From: Caulobacteraceae bacterium
GTDB lineage: Bacteria; Pseudomonadota; Alphaproteobacteria; Caulobacterales; Caulobacteraceae
Assembly: GCA_025352165.1 (NCBI GenBank)
Contig: JANXTX010000112.1
Coordinates: 1-43,957 of the forward strand
DNA length: 43,957 nucleotides
Direction: 5' to 3'
Part shown: positions 12,918 to 22,592 of the stretch, in pieces
Position numbering within the stretch: the first letter of the stretch is position 1
How the letters are laid out: the number at the start of each line of letters is the position of its first letter
Program-made: the position numbers and the translations under genes
The notes under the pieces: model-generated
What the model was told of the DNA's origin: nothing
Seen by the model: only the letters and a program-made list of their open reading frames with translations
Databases searched by the model: none

Positions 12918-13604
12918 CTAGTTTGGAGCGGAAACCGGGCTCACCGAGCAGTCTGCCGCCTGTGCCGCCAGGTGACTGAAATCCCGATTATTGCTCGAGA
13001 TATCCACCTCGCCAGGAGTTGAACGCAAGGTGCTGTCGCCCCAACGTCCGTATTCTGCGCCTCCGCCCGCAGGAGGACAGCGGCCACCATAGAGCGTCTG
13101 CACACAGGCATCGAGATTCATCCGCACCGGTAGACGACGCCATCCGGCGCGGCTGAACCGCCAGCAAGCGGCGCTGTCACCGACGACGGCTTCTTCATCG
13201 GCTTTAAGCGGCTCCGCCCCGTCGACGACCTGAGCTTGCGGCGTAGCGGCTGGGGGCAAGGGCGTTAAAGGCGTCGCACCGTTGGAGGCTGCCAGGGCTC
13301 CGCTGGGATCCAATCCAACATCCAGTGCCCCGGTGGCGACCCCATTGCGCTGCGCGCAATCACTGAGCGGCAGATCTCCGATCAGTTTGCCGGCGACAAA
13401 ACAATGCAGTGGTTTCTTGGGATCGAGTTTTAAATCTTCGTCGTGGCCCGTCTGAACGACAAGGCCTCCTTGCGAGGCGGGTGGAGGCTCATCACCGTTT
13501 CTTGAGTGCCCCGAGGCGAGCAGGACCGCGATGCCAAGCCCGGCGGCCACGGCGATTCCAGCCCCCAGGACCAGAACGACGCGGCGGTCCCTGAAGTCAA
13601 CCAT
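12918..13604 (-). CDS. Hypothetical single-pass membrane protein
   Basis: N-terminal TM VVLVLGAGIAVAAGLGIAVLLASG. Start codon directly abuts the infA stop (13605), same strand. Confidence 0.65.
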   Translation of the reverse strand: MVDFRDRRVVLVLGAGIAVAAGLGIAVLLASGHSRNGDEPPPASQGGLVVQTGHDEDLKLDPKKPLHCFVAGKLIGDLPLSDCAQRNGVATGALDVGLDPSGALAASNGATPLTPLPPAATPQAQVVDGAEPLKADEEAVVGDSAACWRFSRAGWRRLPVRMNLDACVQTLYGGRCPPAGGGAEYGRWGDSTLRSTPGEVDISSNNRDFSHLAAQAADCSVSPVSAPN

Positions 13605-13823
13605 TCACTTGAATCGGTAGGTGATCCGGCCCTTGCTCAGATCGTAGGGGGTCATTTCGACCAGAACCTTGTCTCCTGCCAATACACGGATGCGATTCTT
13701 GCGCATCTTCCCAGCGGTGTGGGCGATAATCTCGTGTTCGTTTTCCAGTTGCACGCGAAAAGTCGCGTTGGGCAGCAACTCCATGACAGTGCCCGGTAGT
13801 TCCAACAGATCTTCTTTCGCCAT
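13605..13823 (-). CDS. infA: Translation initiation factor IF-1
   Basis: [72 protein letters not shown]. Confidence 0.98.
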   Translation of the reverse strand: MAKEDLLELPGTVMELLPNATFRVQLENEHEIIAHTAGKMRKNRIRVLAGDKVLVEMTPYDLSKGRITYRFK

Positions 13824-14034
13824 GCGGCCTCTCGAACGGTTCAAACAACAACCACGGCCCGCGAATATCGGCGCGCGGACCGTGGTCAAACCCCACCATA
13901 GCGCACCACAGCGGTCGAGGTCGATGGTCAGCGGGCGCATCTCTTGAGCGTCGAGCATAGACAATGCCAACACGGTCTTCTCTTGGCCATCACCTCGGTA
14001 TAGCGAGATGGGCCTGGATGCATGAGGAGAGGCG

Positions 14035-14973
14035 ATGACTTATTGCCGCGGCGCCGCCCTGGGACTGGTCTTCGCATTGGCGGGATCGGGGCTTGCCGGC
14101 TGGGCATCAGCGCAGGATGCAACCAGCGCCGCCGGACAAGACGTAGACGTTTCCTGCGCCAAGGACCTTAGTCTGCCTGTGAAAAACAAATGGCGGATGA
14201 TCGGCGGCGTCTCGGGTCCTGGCTGTCCGCTGGCGCCGGAGATGGCCACACCCCGTTCGCCGCAAGGTTCGGACGGCCGGGAAGTCAAATTTACCGGTGG
14301 CGCGATACTCTGGCACGCTTCCGGCCCACGCGCCGGACAGACCTATTCGGTTTCCGGCTGCATGTACCGACTGTATTTCCAGTACGGCGGCCCAGGCGGC
14401 TGGCTTGGCTTACCGATCAGCGATGTGGTCAACACGCCGGACGGCCAGCGACAGATTTTTGAAGGCGGCAGGATCACCTACGGCCGCGTTGATCAACAAT
14501 GCGAAGCGGAGCCGAGGAGTAACGACTCAGTCGCCGCACCACCTGAAAGAGCCCCGCTCGATCAGTACTATGACGCCACAAGGGGCGACTATGTTGCCGC
14601 CGCCTCAACGCCAAGCGTCGACCGGGCCGTCTCAGCCCACTACCAGCGACAGCGAACCGAAGGCTACGTCTTCACCGAACCAGCGCCGGGCCTGATCCCG
14701 CTGAAAGCATTCTGGAGCGAATCACGCGCCGCACATGAAGAAGTCGCCACACCCGAATACGAGCGCGAGGTGCTGGCAGCCGGTTACGGGTTCGACGGCG
14801 TCCAGGGTTACATCTACGCCGACCCGCAACCCGGGACACGCCCCCTCAAACACTTCAGCGACCCATCGCAAGGCCATGTCGTTTTGACCGCGACAGCGGA
14901 GGGGGAAGCGGATGCCGTCGGCAGGGGCTTCAGGTTCGATCGCATCGAAGGCTACATCGCCGACGGCCCCTGA
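14035..14973 (+). CDS. Exported protein with LGFP-like repeats and C-terminal DUF5648-like repeats
   Basis: Signal peptide; GCPLAPEM...[14 protein letters not shown]...[10 protein letters not shown] (LGFP-like); then three [19 protein letters not shown] / [20 protein letters not shown] / EGYIADGP units. Confidence 0.7.
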   Translation: MTYCRGAALGLVFALAGSGLAGWASAQDATSAAGQDVDVSCAKDLSLPVKNKWRMIGGVSGPGCPLAPEMATPRSPQGSDGREVKFTGGAILWHASGPRAGQTYSVSGCMYRLYFQYGGPGGWLGLPISDVVNTPDGQRQIFEGGRITYGRVDQQCEAEPRSNDSVAAPPERAPLDQYYDATRGDYVAAASTPSVDRAVSAHYQRQRTEGYVFTEPAPGLIPLKAFWSESRAAHEEVATPEYEREVLAAGYGFDGVQGYIYADPQPGTRPLKHFSDPSQGHVVLTATAEGEADAVGRGFRFDRIEGYIADGP

Positions 14974-14997
14974 TAGTGGAGTCGGCGCGGATGCCCC

Positions 14998-15450
14998 CTA
15001 CCCTCCAAAGGTCCGCGTCTGAGGAAAGCGTTCCAGAATTCTCGCCTCGAGGCGCGCCCGTACATCCCGATACGCGTCGAGGACCACGGAACGCGAGCCG
15101 GTCACCAGTGTAGGATCCGGCGTCGGCCAATAGGCGATATCCACCGCGCTGCGGCGACCAAGCTCGAGCGCCCGATGATGCGCTTCAGGCGCAAGCGAAA
15201 TCACCGCGTCGAAAGAACCGTCATCAACATCCTCAAACGCCTTGGACCTGTGCAGGCTCAGGTCGACGCCAACTTCGTCCATGACGGCAACCGCGAAAGG
15301 ATCGACCTCGAAATTGGGGTCCTGTCGAAGCCCGCAGCTGTCGACGTAAACGCGTGCCCCGAACAGACGCCTCATGAGCCCGGCGGCTATCGGCGAGCGG
15401 ACACGGTTCAGATTGCACGCGAACAGGATCGCCCCCGGCAGCCCCGGCAT
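14998..15450 (-). CDS. Low-molecular-weight protein-tyrosine-phosphatase-like protein
   Basis: LFACNLNRVRSPIAAGLMRRLFG (Cx5R-type loop region), INTERNAL WPTPDPT motif. Confidence 0.85.
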   Translation of the reverse strand: MPGLPGAILFACNLNRVRSPIAAGLMRRLFGARVYVDSCGLRQDPNFEVDPFAVAVMDEVGVDLSLHRSKAFEDVDDGSFDAVISLAPEAHHRALELGRRSAVDIAYWPTPDPTLVTGSRSVVLDAYRDVRARLEARILERFPQTRTFGG

Positions 15451-15451
15451 G

Positions 15452-15928
15452 TCACCCCCGCCAGTGCAAGGCGCAGATCAGCGTGAACAGGCGCCGCGCC
15501 GTGTCCATGTCCGTGATGACCTTCCCGGCCAAGCGCGCCTGCAGGAGTGTCGAGCCCTCGTTGTGCATACCGCGACGCCCCATGTCCAACGCCTCAATCT
15601 TCTGCGGCGTGGCGTTACGGATCGCCTGGTAGTAGCTCTCGCAAATCATATGGTAGTCTCGCACGACGCCCCTGAGTGGCGAGAGCGACAGCATGTGTCG
15701 CCGTTGATAGCTCGGCCCGGTAATATCCAGCGCCAGGCGGTTGTCGATCAGGGCGATCCGCAGATCGTAGGGGCCGCCTTCGGCGCCCTCCGGATGGAAG
15801 TGATTATCCTCCAGCAGATCGAAGATCGCGATCTGGCGTTCCTGCTCCTGGTCACGGTTGGCCGCGCCGAGCGACGCATCGTCCAGTTCGACGGATTGAA
15901 GGCGATGTTGGGAAGGATCGACGGTCAT
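15452..15928 (-). CDS. UPF0262 family protein
   Basis: [16 protein letters not shown]...[16 protein letters not shown]...[25 protein letters not shown]...[17 protein letters not shown]. Start refined to MTVDPSQ. Confidence 0.85.
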   Translation of the reverse strand: MTVDPSQHRLQSVELDDASLGAANRDQEQERQIAIFDLLEDNHFHPEGAEGGPYDLRIALIDNRLALDITGPSYQRRHMLSLSPLRGVVRDYHMICESYYQAIRNATPQKIEALDMGRRGMHNEGSTLLQARLAGKVITDMDTARRLFTLICALHWRG

Positions 15929-16014
15929 GCGAAGCCCCCTATCTACCCGTATTAGCGCCGCCGCCCAACCGATGTTCGCGCGACCGATATCCGCTTCACG
16001 CGTTCGTCCACGGA

Positions 16015-17301
16015 TCAACCTTGCGGATTGCGCCGGATGCTCACGGATCGGGCGTGAGCAGGCAGCCCCTCGGCTGTCGCCAGGGTCTCGGTCGCGCCGG
16101 CGAGCGCCGCGAACGAGGTCGCATCGCACTTCACCATCGATGTCCGCTTCATGAAATCCATCGTCGACAGCCCCGAGGAGAAACGGGCCGCACGACTGGT
16201 CGGCAGGACATGGTTCGAACCGGCGACATAATCCCCGATCGCCTCCGGAGCGTATCTGCCCAGAAAGATCGCGCCAGCGTGCCTCACCCTGTCCGCGAGA
16301 CTATCCGGATTCTCTACCGCGAACTCGACGTGTTCAGGCGCGATCCGATCCACGATACTCGGAGATTCGCCGAGCGGAGCGATCACGATCGCTCCGTGAT
16401 CTCGCCACGACGCGGAGGCGTCCACACCCGTCGCCAGGACCCCAAGTTGCCTCTCAACCTCTGCGGCGACGGCATTGGCGAACCCAACATTGTCCGTAAT
16501 CAGTATCGACTGTGCGTCGGGATCGTGCTCGGCCTGAGAAAGCAGGTCCGCGGCAATCCAGGCCGGATCGTTGCCGCCATCGGCAACCACGACGATTTCC
16601 GAAGGGCCGGCCAGAGAATCAATGCCCACCTGACCGTAGACTTTACGTTTCGCGGCCGTCACATACGCGTTACCTGGACCGACGATCTTGTCCACGCGCC
16701 GGATTGGACCAGCGCCATGGGCCAGCGCCGCGACCGCCTGCGCGCCACCGATCCGCCAGATTTCCGATACCCCCGCCTCGACGGCGGCCGCCATGACCGC
16801 CGGCGCCAGTCTACCCGGCGGCGTCACCATCGCGATACGTCCGACCCCCGCGACCACCGCGGGGATGGCGTTCATCAGCACGGTGGAAGGATATGCGGCA
16901 CGGCCGCCGGGAACATAGACCCCTACCGCATCGAGCGGTGTCCAGCGCCAGCCCAGCTGCACACCCACCTCATCCGTGAACCAGGTATCAAGGGGCCTCT
17001 GCCGTTGGTGATAGGCGCGGATTCTCGCGGCGGCGAACGCCAGCGCGGCGCGCACATCGGCCGGACATTGCCCCGCACCCGCCGCAAGTTCCTCTGCGGT
17101 AACCCGCAACGTCTGCTCGCTCAGCTCGACCCGGTCGAAATCGCGGGAAAACCGCAGCACCGCCGAAAGCCCCTCTGTACGCACCGCCTCGATCACAGCC
17201 GCGACGGCGGCGTCGACATCGGCTGGAGATCCCCGCGCTTCACTCAGGAACGCGTCAAAGGCTGCGTCGAAGCCGCTATCTGAAAAATCGAATATACGCA
17301 T
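16015..17301 (-). CDS. hisD: Histidinol dehydrogenase
   Basis: [59 protein letters not shown]-like [26 protein letters not shown]. Confidence 0.97.
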   Translation of the reverse strand: MRIFDFSDSGFDAAFDAFLSEARGSPADVDAAVAAVIEAVRTEGLSAVLRFSRDFDRVELSEQTLRVTAEELAAGAGQCPADVRAALAFAAARIRAYHQRQRPLDTWFTDEVGVQLGWRWTPLDAVGVYVPGGRAAYPSTVLMNAIPAVVAGVGRIAMVTPPGRLAPAVMAAAVEAGVSEIWRIGGAQAVAALAHGAGPIRRVDKIVGPGNAYVTAAKRKVYGQVGIDSLAGPSEIVVVADGGNDPAWIAADLLSQAEHDPDAQSILITDNVGFANAVAAEVERQLGVLATGVDASASWRDHGAIVIAPLGESPSIVDRIAPEHVEFAVENPDSLADRVRHAGAIFLGRYAPEAIGDYVAGSNHVLPTSRAARFSSGLSTMDFMKRTSMVKCDATSFAALAGATETLATAEGLPAHARSVSIRRNPQG

Positions 17302-17307
17302 GGTGAT

Positions 17308-17739
17308 TCAGATTTCGTGTCCCGGCTTGCGCATGGTCGGCCAGGGCGCGGAAAGATCGGCCAGCGCCGCGTCGATGCACTCAACCACCGCGGCCAGATC
17401 CCCGCCATCGGCAAACGCGAAATTCACCACGCCACCTGGCGCCTCCCCGGCCTCAAACGTCATTGCCAACAGTTCCAGGACCGCGTCACCTGGTTCTCGC
17501 CGCAAATTGCGCGCCTTCACCTTGAGCACCCCACCGAACTGCAGCCCCGCGCGAACCCTTTCGGCATCGCCGCCCTCGACCTCCCAGCGGAAGCGATTAA
17601 ATGCGAGCGTCAACCGGCCCGCGCCCGATTCCCATTGGATGTCGCCGATTCGGGTGACCGCATCCTGCAACGCGGCGGAAATCACCGCGAGATCCTCCGC
17701 GTCCTGCGCCAGTAGACGCAATGGCCCGCCCACCGCCAC
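17308..17739 (-). CDS. DUF2948 family protein
   Basis: LRLLAQDAEDLAVISAALQDAV..., GTG start; adjacency to hisD is typical of alphaproteobacteria. Confidence 0.75.
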   Translation of the reverse strand: MAVGGPLRLLAQDAEDLAVISAALQDAVTRIGDIQWESGAGRLTLAFNRFRWEVEGGDAERVRAGLQFGGVLKVKARNLRREPGDAVLELLAMTFEAGEAPGGVVNFAFADGGDLAAVVECIDAALADLSAPWPTMRKPGHEI

Positions 17740-17958
17740 CTACGCGTCCCCCGGCGAGGAAGTGGAAGCGCCGGCTTTGCGTCGCCTCAGGTTGGCGCGC
17801 AGCGCCGCGGCCCTTCGCGCCTCCCTGGAGGCCTCGGCGGGCTTAGCCTGCGCCCTCTCGTTCGGTGGCGATGATGTGGGCCGTTGTTCCATTTCTGCCT
17901 CGCCTAGCCCCAAGTGCGCTCGCGTCAAGCTGAATTCGCTTTCCAGAGGCGCTGTCAT
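17740..17958 (-). CDS. Small basic conserved protein
   Basis: Ends in ALRANLRRRKAGAS; stop codon directly abuts the DUF2948 start, suggesting an operon. True start may be the internal MEQRPT. Confidence 0.55.
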   Translation of the reverse strand: MTAPLESEFSLTRAHLGLGEAEMEQRPTSSPPNERAQAKPAEASREARRAAALRANLRRRKAGASTSSPGDA

Positions 17959-17989
17959 TCGCTAGACCCCCCGCTTCCCGATGGGAATT

Positions 17990-18064
<75 letters not shown>

Positions 18065-18193
18065 TCCCCTAGAGGGGCCGGTCCCCCCCAAACCCGATTC
18101 ACGCCCGAAAATCATAACGTGATAGGGTTGAATGTCGCGCCACGGCGCGCTTAGCTCCTGACTTAATAAATAATTCAAACACGGGACGAAACG

Positions 18194-18967
18194 ATGTCGG
18201 TACTCGATCTATTCAGGCTGGACGGCGAAGTTGCGGTGGTCACCGGCGGAGGCAAGGGCATTGGCCGCGGCATCGCCCTTGCGTTGGCCGAGGCCGGCGC
18301 GGATGTCGCGGTCGCCGCCCGTTCACGCGCCGACGTCGAGTCGGTCGCCAATGAAATTCGCGCCATGGGACGTCGTTCAGCCGCCTATGTGGTCGATGTC
18401 ACCAACTCCGCAGAGGTGCAGCAGCTGGCCGAGACGGCCGCGGCCGAGTTCGGCAAGCTGACAATCTGGGTCAACAACGCCGGCGGCCTGCCCGACGCGA
18501 CGCCGCGTTACCTCACCCGCACGCCAGAAGATCGCTGGGATGCGCAGATGGCAGTCAATCTCAAGGCGGTCTGGGTTGGGGCGGTCGCCGCCGCCAGCCA
18601 GATGAAAGACAGCGGTGGCGTCATCATCAACACCTCCTCGCGCGCCTCTGCGGGTGGGCATGTAAAGAATGGCCCCTACGCCGCGGCCAAGGCCGCCGTG
18701 AATAGCCTGACAAGCACTCTGTCCCTCGAACTTGCGCCGAATATCCGAGTTAACGCCGTAGCCCCAGGGCCGGTGCGAACCCAGAATTTCGACGAATCGA
18801 TCCGGCTGGCCGACGAGGATGCGGCGGAGGAATTCCGCAAGCGTATCGCCCTGCCCCTCTCCCGCTATGGAACCCCGGAAGACATTGGCGCGGCAACGGT
18901 ATTCCTTGCATCGCGCGCGGCAGGCTGGATCACCGGTCAGTGCCTCTATGTAACGGGCGGGAGCTGA
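18194..18967 (+). CDS. SDR family oxidoreductase
   Basis: TGGGKGIGRG, NNAGG, INTSSRASAGGHVKNGPYAAAK, NAVAPGPVRT. Confidence 0.92.
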   Translation: MSVLDLFRLDGEVAVVTGGGKGIGRGIALALAEAGADVAVAARSRADVESVANEIRAMGRRSAAYVVDVTNSAEVQQLAETAAAEFGKLTIWVNNAGGLPDATPRYLTRTPEDRWDAQMAVNLKAVWVGAVAAASQMKDSGGVIINTSSRASAGGHVKNGPYAAAKAAVNSLTSTLSLELAPNIRVNAVAPGPVRTQNFDESIRLADEDAAEEFRKRIALPLSRYGTPEDIGAATVFLASRAAGWITGQCLYVTGGS

Positions 18968-19120
18968 AGCCAGCCGGGGTCGACCGGACGAGGATCCGCA
19001 AGCCAGTTCACCTTCCCGCTTGCCAAACACTCCGTAACGCGTTCTACAATTGGGCAGACCAATGGAGCACCACGCCCCCGGCGAAAGGGCACGGGCATCC
19101 GACAGGGCAGGAGGCGAACG

Positions 19121-19924
19121 ATGGGTGACTTCAGCGGCAAGGTCGCGATCGTGACCGGTTCGGCGGTAGGGCTGGGACGTCAATACGCCATCTCACTGGC
19201 CAGGGAGGGCTGCGATGTGGTCCTCTGCGATATCCGATCGGAGGTGACCCAGGTTGCTGATGAGGTCCGGAGGCTGGGCGTCCGGGCAGAGGCCCACATC
19301 GCGGATGTATCTGTCGCCGCCGATGTAAAGCGGGTGGTCGACAGCGCCCTCGCCAATTTTGGCCACATCGACATAATGGTCTCGAACGCAGGTATCTGGC
19401 GCGGCGGCGGGGCCAAGGACAGCGTCGACAAATCTCTGGAGGACTACGAGGCACTCATCGGAACCAACATGAAGGGTATCTTCATGTTCGGCCGCGCGGT
19501 GATCCCGCATATGATTGCACAGGGCGGGGGCGACATCATCAACATCGCCACCGACCATGTTCATACCCACCCGGGACGCCCGACCGCCGGCGGCAGCGGC
19601 ATGGATCTCTACGATGTCGCCAAGTGGGGAGTGCTGGCCCTTACCCTGACATGGGCCAAGGCGCTGAAAGACAACAATATCCGCGTCAACAGCTTCTCGA
19701 TGGGGGCGACCGACTCCTTCATGTTGCGCGGTTTCCACAATCACGCCGCGCCTCCGGAAGAGGTCGCCAAATGGATGAGTCCTGAAAAGGTCTGCGGCCT
19801 AGCGATCGAGATGATCAAGGAGGGACCCACCGGCCGTACCGGGGAAAACATCGGCGTCTGGGTCGGCTTCGAAATCGAACTGAAACCAATCCCGGCCGCA
19901 AAGCCGGCCCCTGTTCACGCGTAG
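19121..19924 (+). CDS. SDR family oxidoreductase (atypical active-site spacing)
   Basis: TGSAVGLGRQ, SNAGIW, NIATDHVHTHPGRPTAGGSGMDLYDVAK, GRTGENIGVWVGFEIEL. Confidence 0.9.
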   Translation: MGDFSGKVAIVTGSAVGLGRQYAISLAREGCDVVLCDIRSEVTQVADEVRRLGVRAEAHIADVSVAADVKRVVDSALANFGHIDIMVSNAGIWRGGGAKDSVDKSLEDYEALIGTNMKGIFMFGRAVIPHMIAQGGGDIINIATDHVHTHPGRPTAGGSGMDLYDVAKWGVLALTLTWAKALKDNNIRVNSFSMGATDSFMLRGFHNHAAPPEEVAKWMSPEKVCGLAIEMIKEGPTGRTGENIGVWVGFEIELKPIPAAKPAPVHA

Positions 19925-19935
19925 GGAGACGATTC

Positions 19936-20862
19936 ATGGCCTATCTTTCCGGCAAGACCGCCATCGTCACCGGCGCGGCACAGGGCCTCGGCAAGGCTTT
20001 CGCCGAGCGCCTGGCGGCGGAAGGCGCCAATGTCGCCATCTGCGACATCCTTTCGGACGTACTGACTGTGGGCGTGGAACTCGTGGCAAAGGGCCATGGC
20101 GTCCTGGCCCGGCAGTTCGACATCACCAGCCGTGCCGATTGCGAGGCGCTGGTTGCCGACGCCGCGGCGAAGTTCGGCTCCGTGGATATCCTGGTCAACA
20201 ACGCCGCGCTCTGGCGGTCCACACCCGTCACTGACCCATGGGAAAAGGCCCTGACGGATTTTGACGAGATGATGGATATCAACGTCAAGGCTGTGATGGT
20301 GATGAGTCGCCTGGTTGTCCCCCACATGCTCAGGGCAGGTGGCGGCGACATCGTCAACATTTCCACCGACTATGTGCTGCCGCTACGCCGCGACGGCGTC
20401 AATGCAGCGGATACCGATCTCTATAACGCCTCCAAGTGGGCGCTTAACGGGCTCACCGACGCAGCCGCGCAGGCACTCGCCGAGGACAACGTTCGCGTGA
20501 ACGCACTATGCATGGGCCCAACCGATACAGCCATGCTGCGGGCCCTGTTTATGCCCGGCGGCAAGCTGGCCCATCTGGGGACTGCGGAAGGCCCGCCGCC
20601 GGAGGTGGTCGCCGGGTTCATGGATCCCGCCGACATTGCCCGCCTGATGATCGACCTCTTCAAGGACGGACGTACCGGCGAGAACATTGGTGTCTGGGCC
20701 GGCTTCCCCATCGAGCTTGGCCCGCGCAAGCGCTGGGATGTCCGCATGCGCGAGCGCGCCGATTTCACCGGCCAGCCGTTGCGGAACTTCGGCCTTCCCC
20801 CCTGGACCGACGCCCCCGAGCCGGTCTGGCATCTGGCCGTCGGACAGCCATCAGAGGCCTGA
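19936..20862 (+). CDS. SDR family oxidoreductase, tandem paralog of the preceding gene
   Basis: TGAAQGLGKA, NNAALW, NISTDYVLPLRRDGVNAADTDLYNASK, GRTGENIGVWAGFPIEL. Confidence 0.9.
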   Translation: MAYLSGKTAIVTGAAQGLGKAFAERLAAEGANVAICDILSDVLTVGVELVAKGHGVLARQFDITSRADCEALVADAAAKFGSVDILVNNAALWRSTPVTDPWEKALTDFDEMMDINVKAVMVMSRLVVPHMLRAGGGDIVNISTDYVLPLRRDGVNAADTDLYNASKWALNGLTDAAAQALAEDNVRVNALCMGPTDTAMLRALFMPGGKLAHLGTAEGPPPEVVAGFMDPADIARLMIDLFKDGRTGENIGVWAGFPIELGPRKRWDVRMRERADFTGQPLRNFGLPPWTDAPEPVWHLAVGQPSEA

Positions 20863-20967
20863 AGCGCTCTACCTGCCGAAGAGTCTCTCTGAGCGCTATC
20901 AGCATTTCAAACGACAAAAGGCGGCATCAGCAGTAACTGCCAGGGCCGCCTGTTGCGTGATAACTGG

Positions 20968-21056
20968 ACTGCCCGAAAAGGCAGTATTGTCAACTACAGC
21001 GGCCGGACTTCCCGATCGCTGTAGTTGGGACTCCGGCGGCTAGTGAGCCGCCGGAG
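20968..21056. terminator. Cluster of three perfect hairpins between convergent genes
   Basis: ACTGCC-CGAAAA-GGCAGT (20968-20985); CAACTACAGCG-15 nt-CGCTGTAGTTG (20991-21027); CTCCGGCGGC-TAGTGA-GCCGCCGGAG (21031-21056, spans the lipoprotein stop codon). Confidence 0.6.
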
Positions 21057-21486
21057 CCGCGGCTGCCGCCGCCTTATGGTGATGGTGGTGATGACGATGG
21101 TGATGCTTGTGAGCGCGCATTTTCTTCAGCTCAGCCGCGGTGCGGTCGGCAGAATCCTTGGCCGCCTCGGCGTTAGCTGCCGCCGCGGACGCCGTGTTCT
21201 GAGCCGCGGATGCCGCGCCACCAGCCGCATCGGCGCTGCCCTGGGCCTTTTCAGCCGCCGCATTGGCCGCCTGAGCCGCGCTGGCTGCTCCATCAGCCGT
21301 GCCCTGCGCCTTCGACGCAGCGGCTGCGGCCGCCTGAGCAGCGCTCGCTGCCGCGTCAGCACTGCTTTGAGCGTGTTCCGCGGCTGCCTGAGCGGCCTTC
21401 ACGGAATCCGTCGTTGCGCATCCACTAAGAGCCACTGCGCTGGCCATAAGGGCTGCCAACGAAACCCGGCTTGCCAATCCAAGCAT
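21040..21486 (-). CDS. Alanine-zipper lipoprotein with His-rich C-terminal tail
   Basis: MLGLASRVSLAALMASAVALSGCATTDS (lipobox LSGC), Ala-rich heptad-like region, tail HKHHHRHHHHHHKAAAAAAPAAH. Start refined to 21486. Confidence 0.8.
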   Translation of the reverse strand: MLGLASRVSLAALMASAVALSGCATTDSVKAAQAAAEHAQSSADAAASAAQAAAAAASKAQGTADGAASAAQAANAAAEKAQGSADAAGGAASAAQNTASAAAANAEAAKDSADRTAAELKKMRAHKHHHRHHHHHHKAAAAAAPAAH

Positions 21487-21786
21487 CGCGAATCCTCCAC
21501 ATATTGAAACGAACAAGTGGGCGCTTTTGGACATGGACGATGTTGTCGGTCAATGGCCCAGATCATCATTTGCCGCATTGCGGCGGCTGGAACGACAAAA
21601 TCCGTACCCTGTACGGGTTTTCAGCAAGGCTCGGGGCGCGCGGAATGCGGCCGTTCACACAGCCAGACCAGTCGCAAGGCAGCTCCTGAGTGGTCCTTTT
21701 CGCGGCCGACCATTTGTGGGACGAATGCATGCGGTGGGGGGCGGCGAACTGCTCCCGTTGATCCATCGGCCATCGGAGTCCGCACA

Positions 21787-22500
21787 ATGAGTTTCCCGCC
21801 TGCCTATCCCCATCAACCGATCGAGCGGATCGGCGACGACCTGTTCATCGCGCGAGGCAGCATAAGGATGAATCCGCTGCTGAGGATTTCTCGCAATATG
21901 GCTATCGTCCGCTCCGGCGATGAGCTCACCCTGATCAACCCTATCCGGCTGGATGACGCGGGACTTCGCGAACTCGATGCATTGGGCGCGGTGAAGCACA
22001 TCATGCGCCTTGGCGGTGCGCACGGCAGCGACGATCCCTTCTATGTCGATCGCTACAAGCCTGCATTCTGGTGCCAGGAAGGCGGCACGATGTACCGTGA
22101 ACCTCCGATCGATCACGTGCTGACCGAAGAGGGCCCCTTGCCATTCGCGGGCGCCCGGCTGATTTGCTTCAAGAGCGCCAGCTTCCCTGAATGCGCACTG
22201 CTGCTGACCACCGACAAGGGCGTCCTGCTTACCTGTGATTCGCTGCAGACGTACGCCGACTTCAGCAACAGCAATCTCCCCGCGCGCCTCCTGTTACCTT
22301 TTGTCGGCTTTACCAAGTCTACCCTGATCGGACCAATATGGCTGAAGATCGCCACCCCCGACGGCGGTACACTCCGCGCCGATTTCGAGCGACTGCTCGA
22401 GCTCCCTTTTGACGCCCTGCTGGCGGCGCACGGTACGTTCCTGAAGTCCGGGGCGCATGCGGCGGTTCAGCGCGCAATCACCAAGGCGTTTCCCGGCTGA
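21787..22500 (+). CDS. DUF4336-like (MBL-fold related) protein
   Basis: MSFPPAYPHQPIERIGDDLFIARGSIRMNPLLRISRNMAIVRSGDELTLINPIRLDDAGLRELDALG. Start refined to Met 91 of the ORF. Confidence 0.7.
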   Translation: MSFPPAYPHQPIERIGDDLFIARGSIRMNPLLRISRNMAIVRSGDELTLINPIRLDDAGLRELDALGAVKHIMRLGGAHGSDDPFYVDRYKPAFWCQEGGTMYREPPIDHVLTEEGPLPFAGARLICFKSASFPECALLLTTDKGVLLTCDSLQTYADFSNSNLPARLLLPFVGFTKSTLIGPIWLKIATPDGGTLRADFERLLELPFDALLAAHGTFLKSGAHAAVQRAITKAFPG

Positions 22501-22592
22501 CGGCCGTGACCAACTGGCCTACTCGTCAGTCCTGGTGACGCGCCCAACGATGGACTGTCAGTTGAATGGCCATATGCGAGGAAACTACCCTG

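Noticed and set aside
16021-17283. 420-aa plus-strand ORF opposite hisD
   Set aside because: Shadow of hisD; composition typical of antisense frames.
18065-18077. CCCCTAGAGGGG palindrome after the tRNA
   Set aside because: Loop would be only 2 nt and there is no U-tract; not a convincing terminator.
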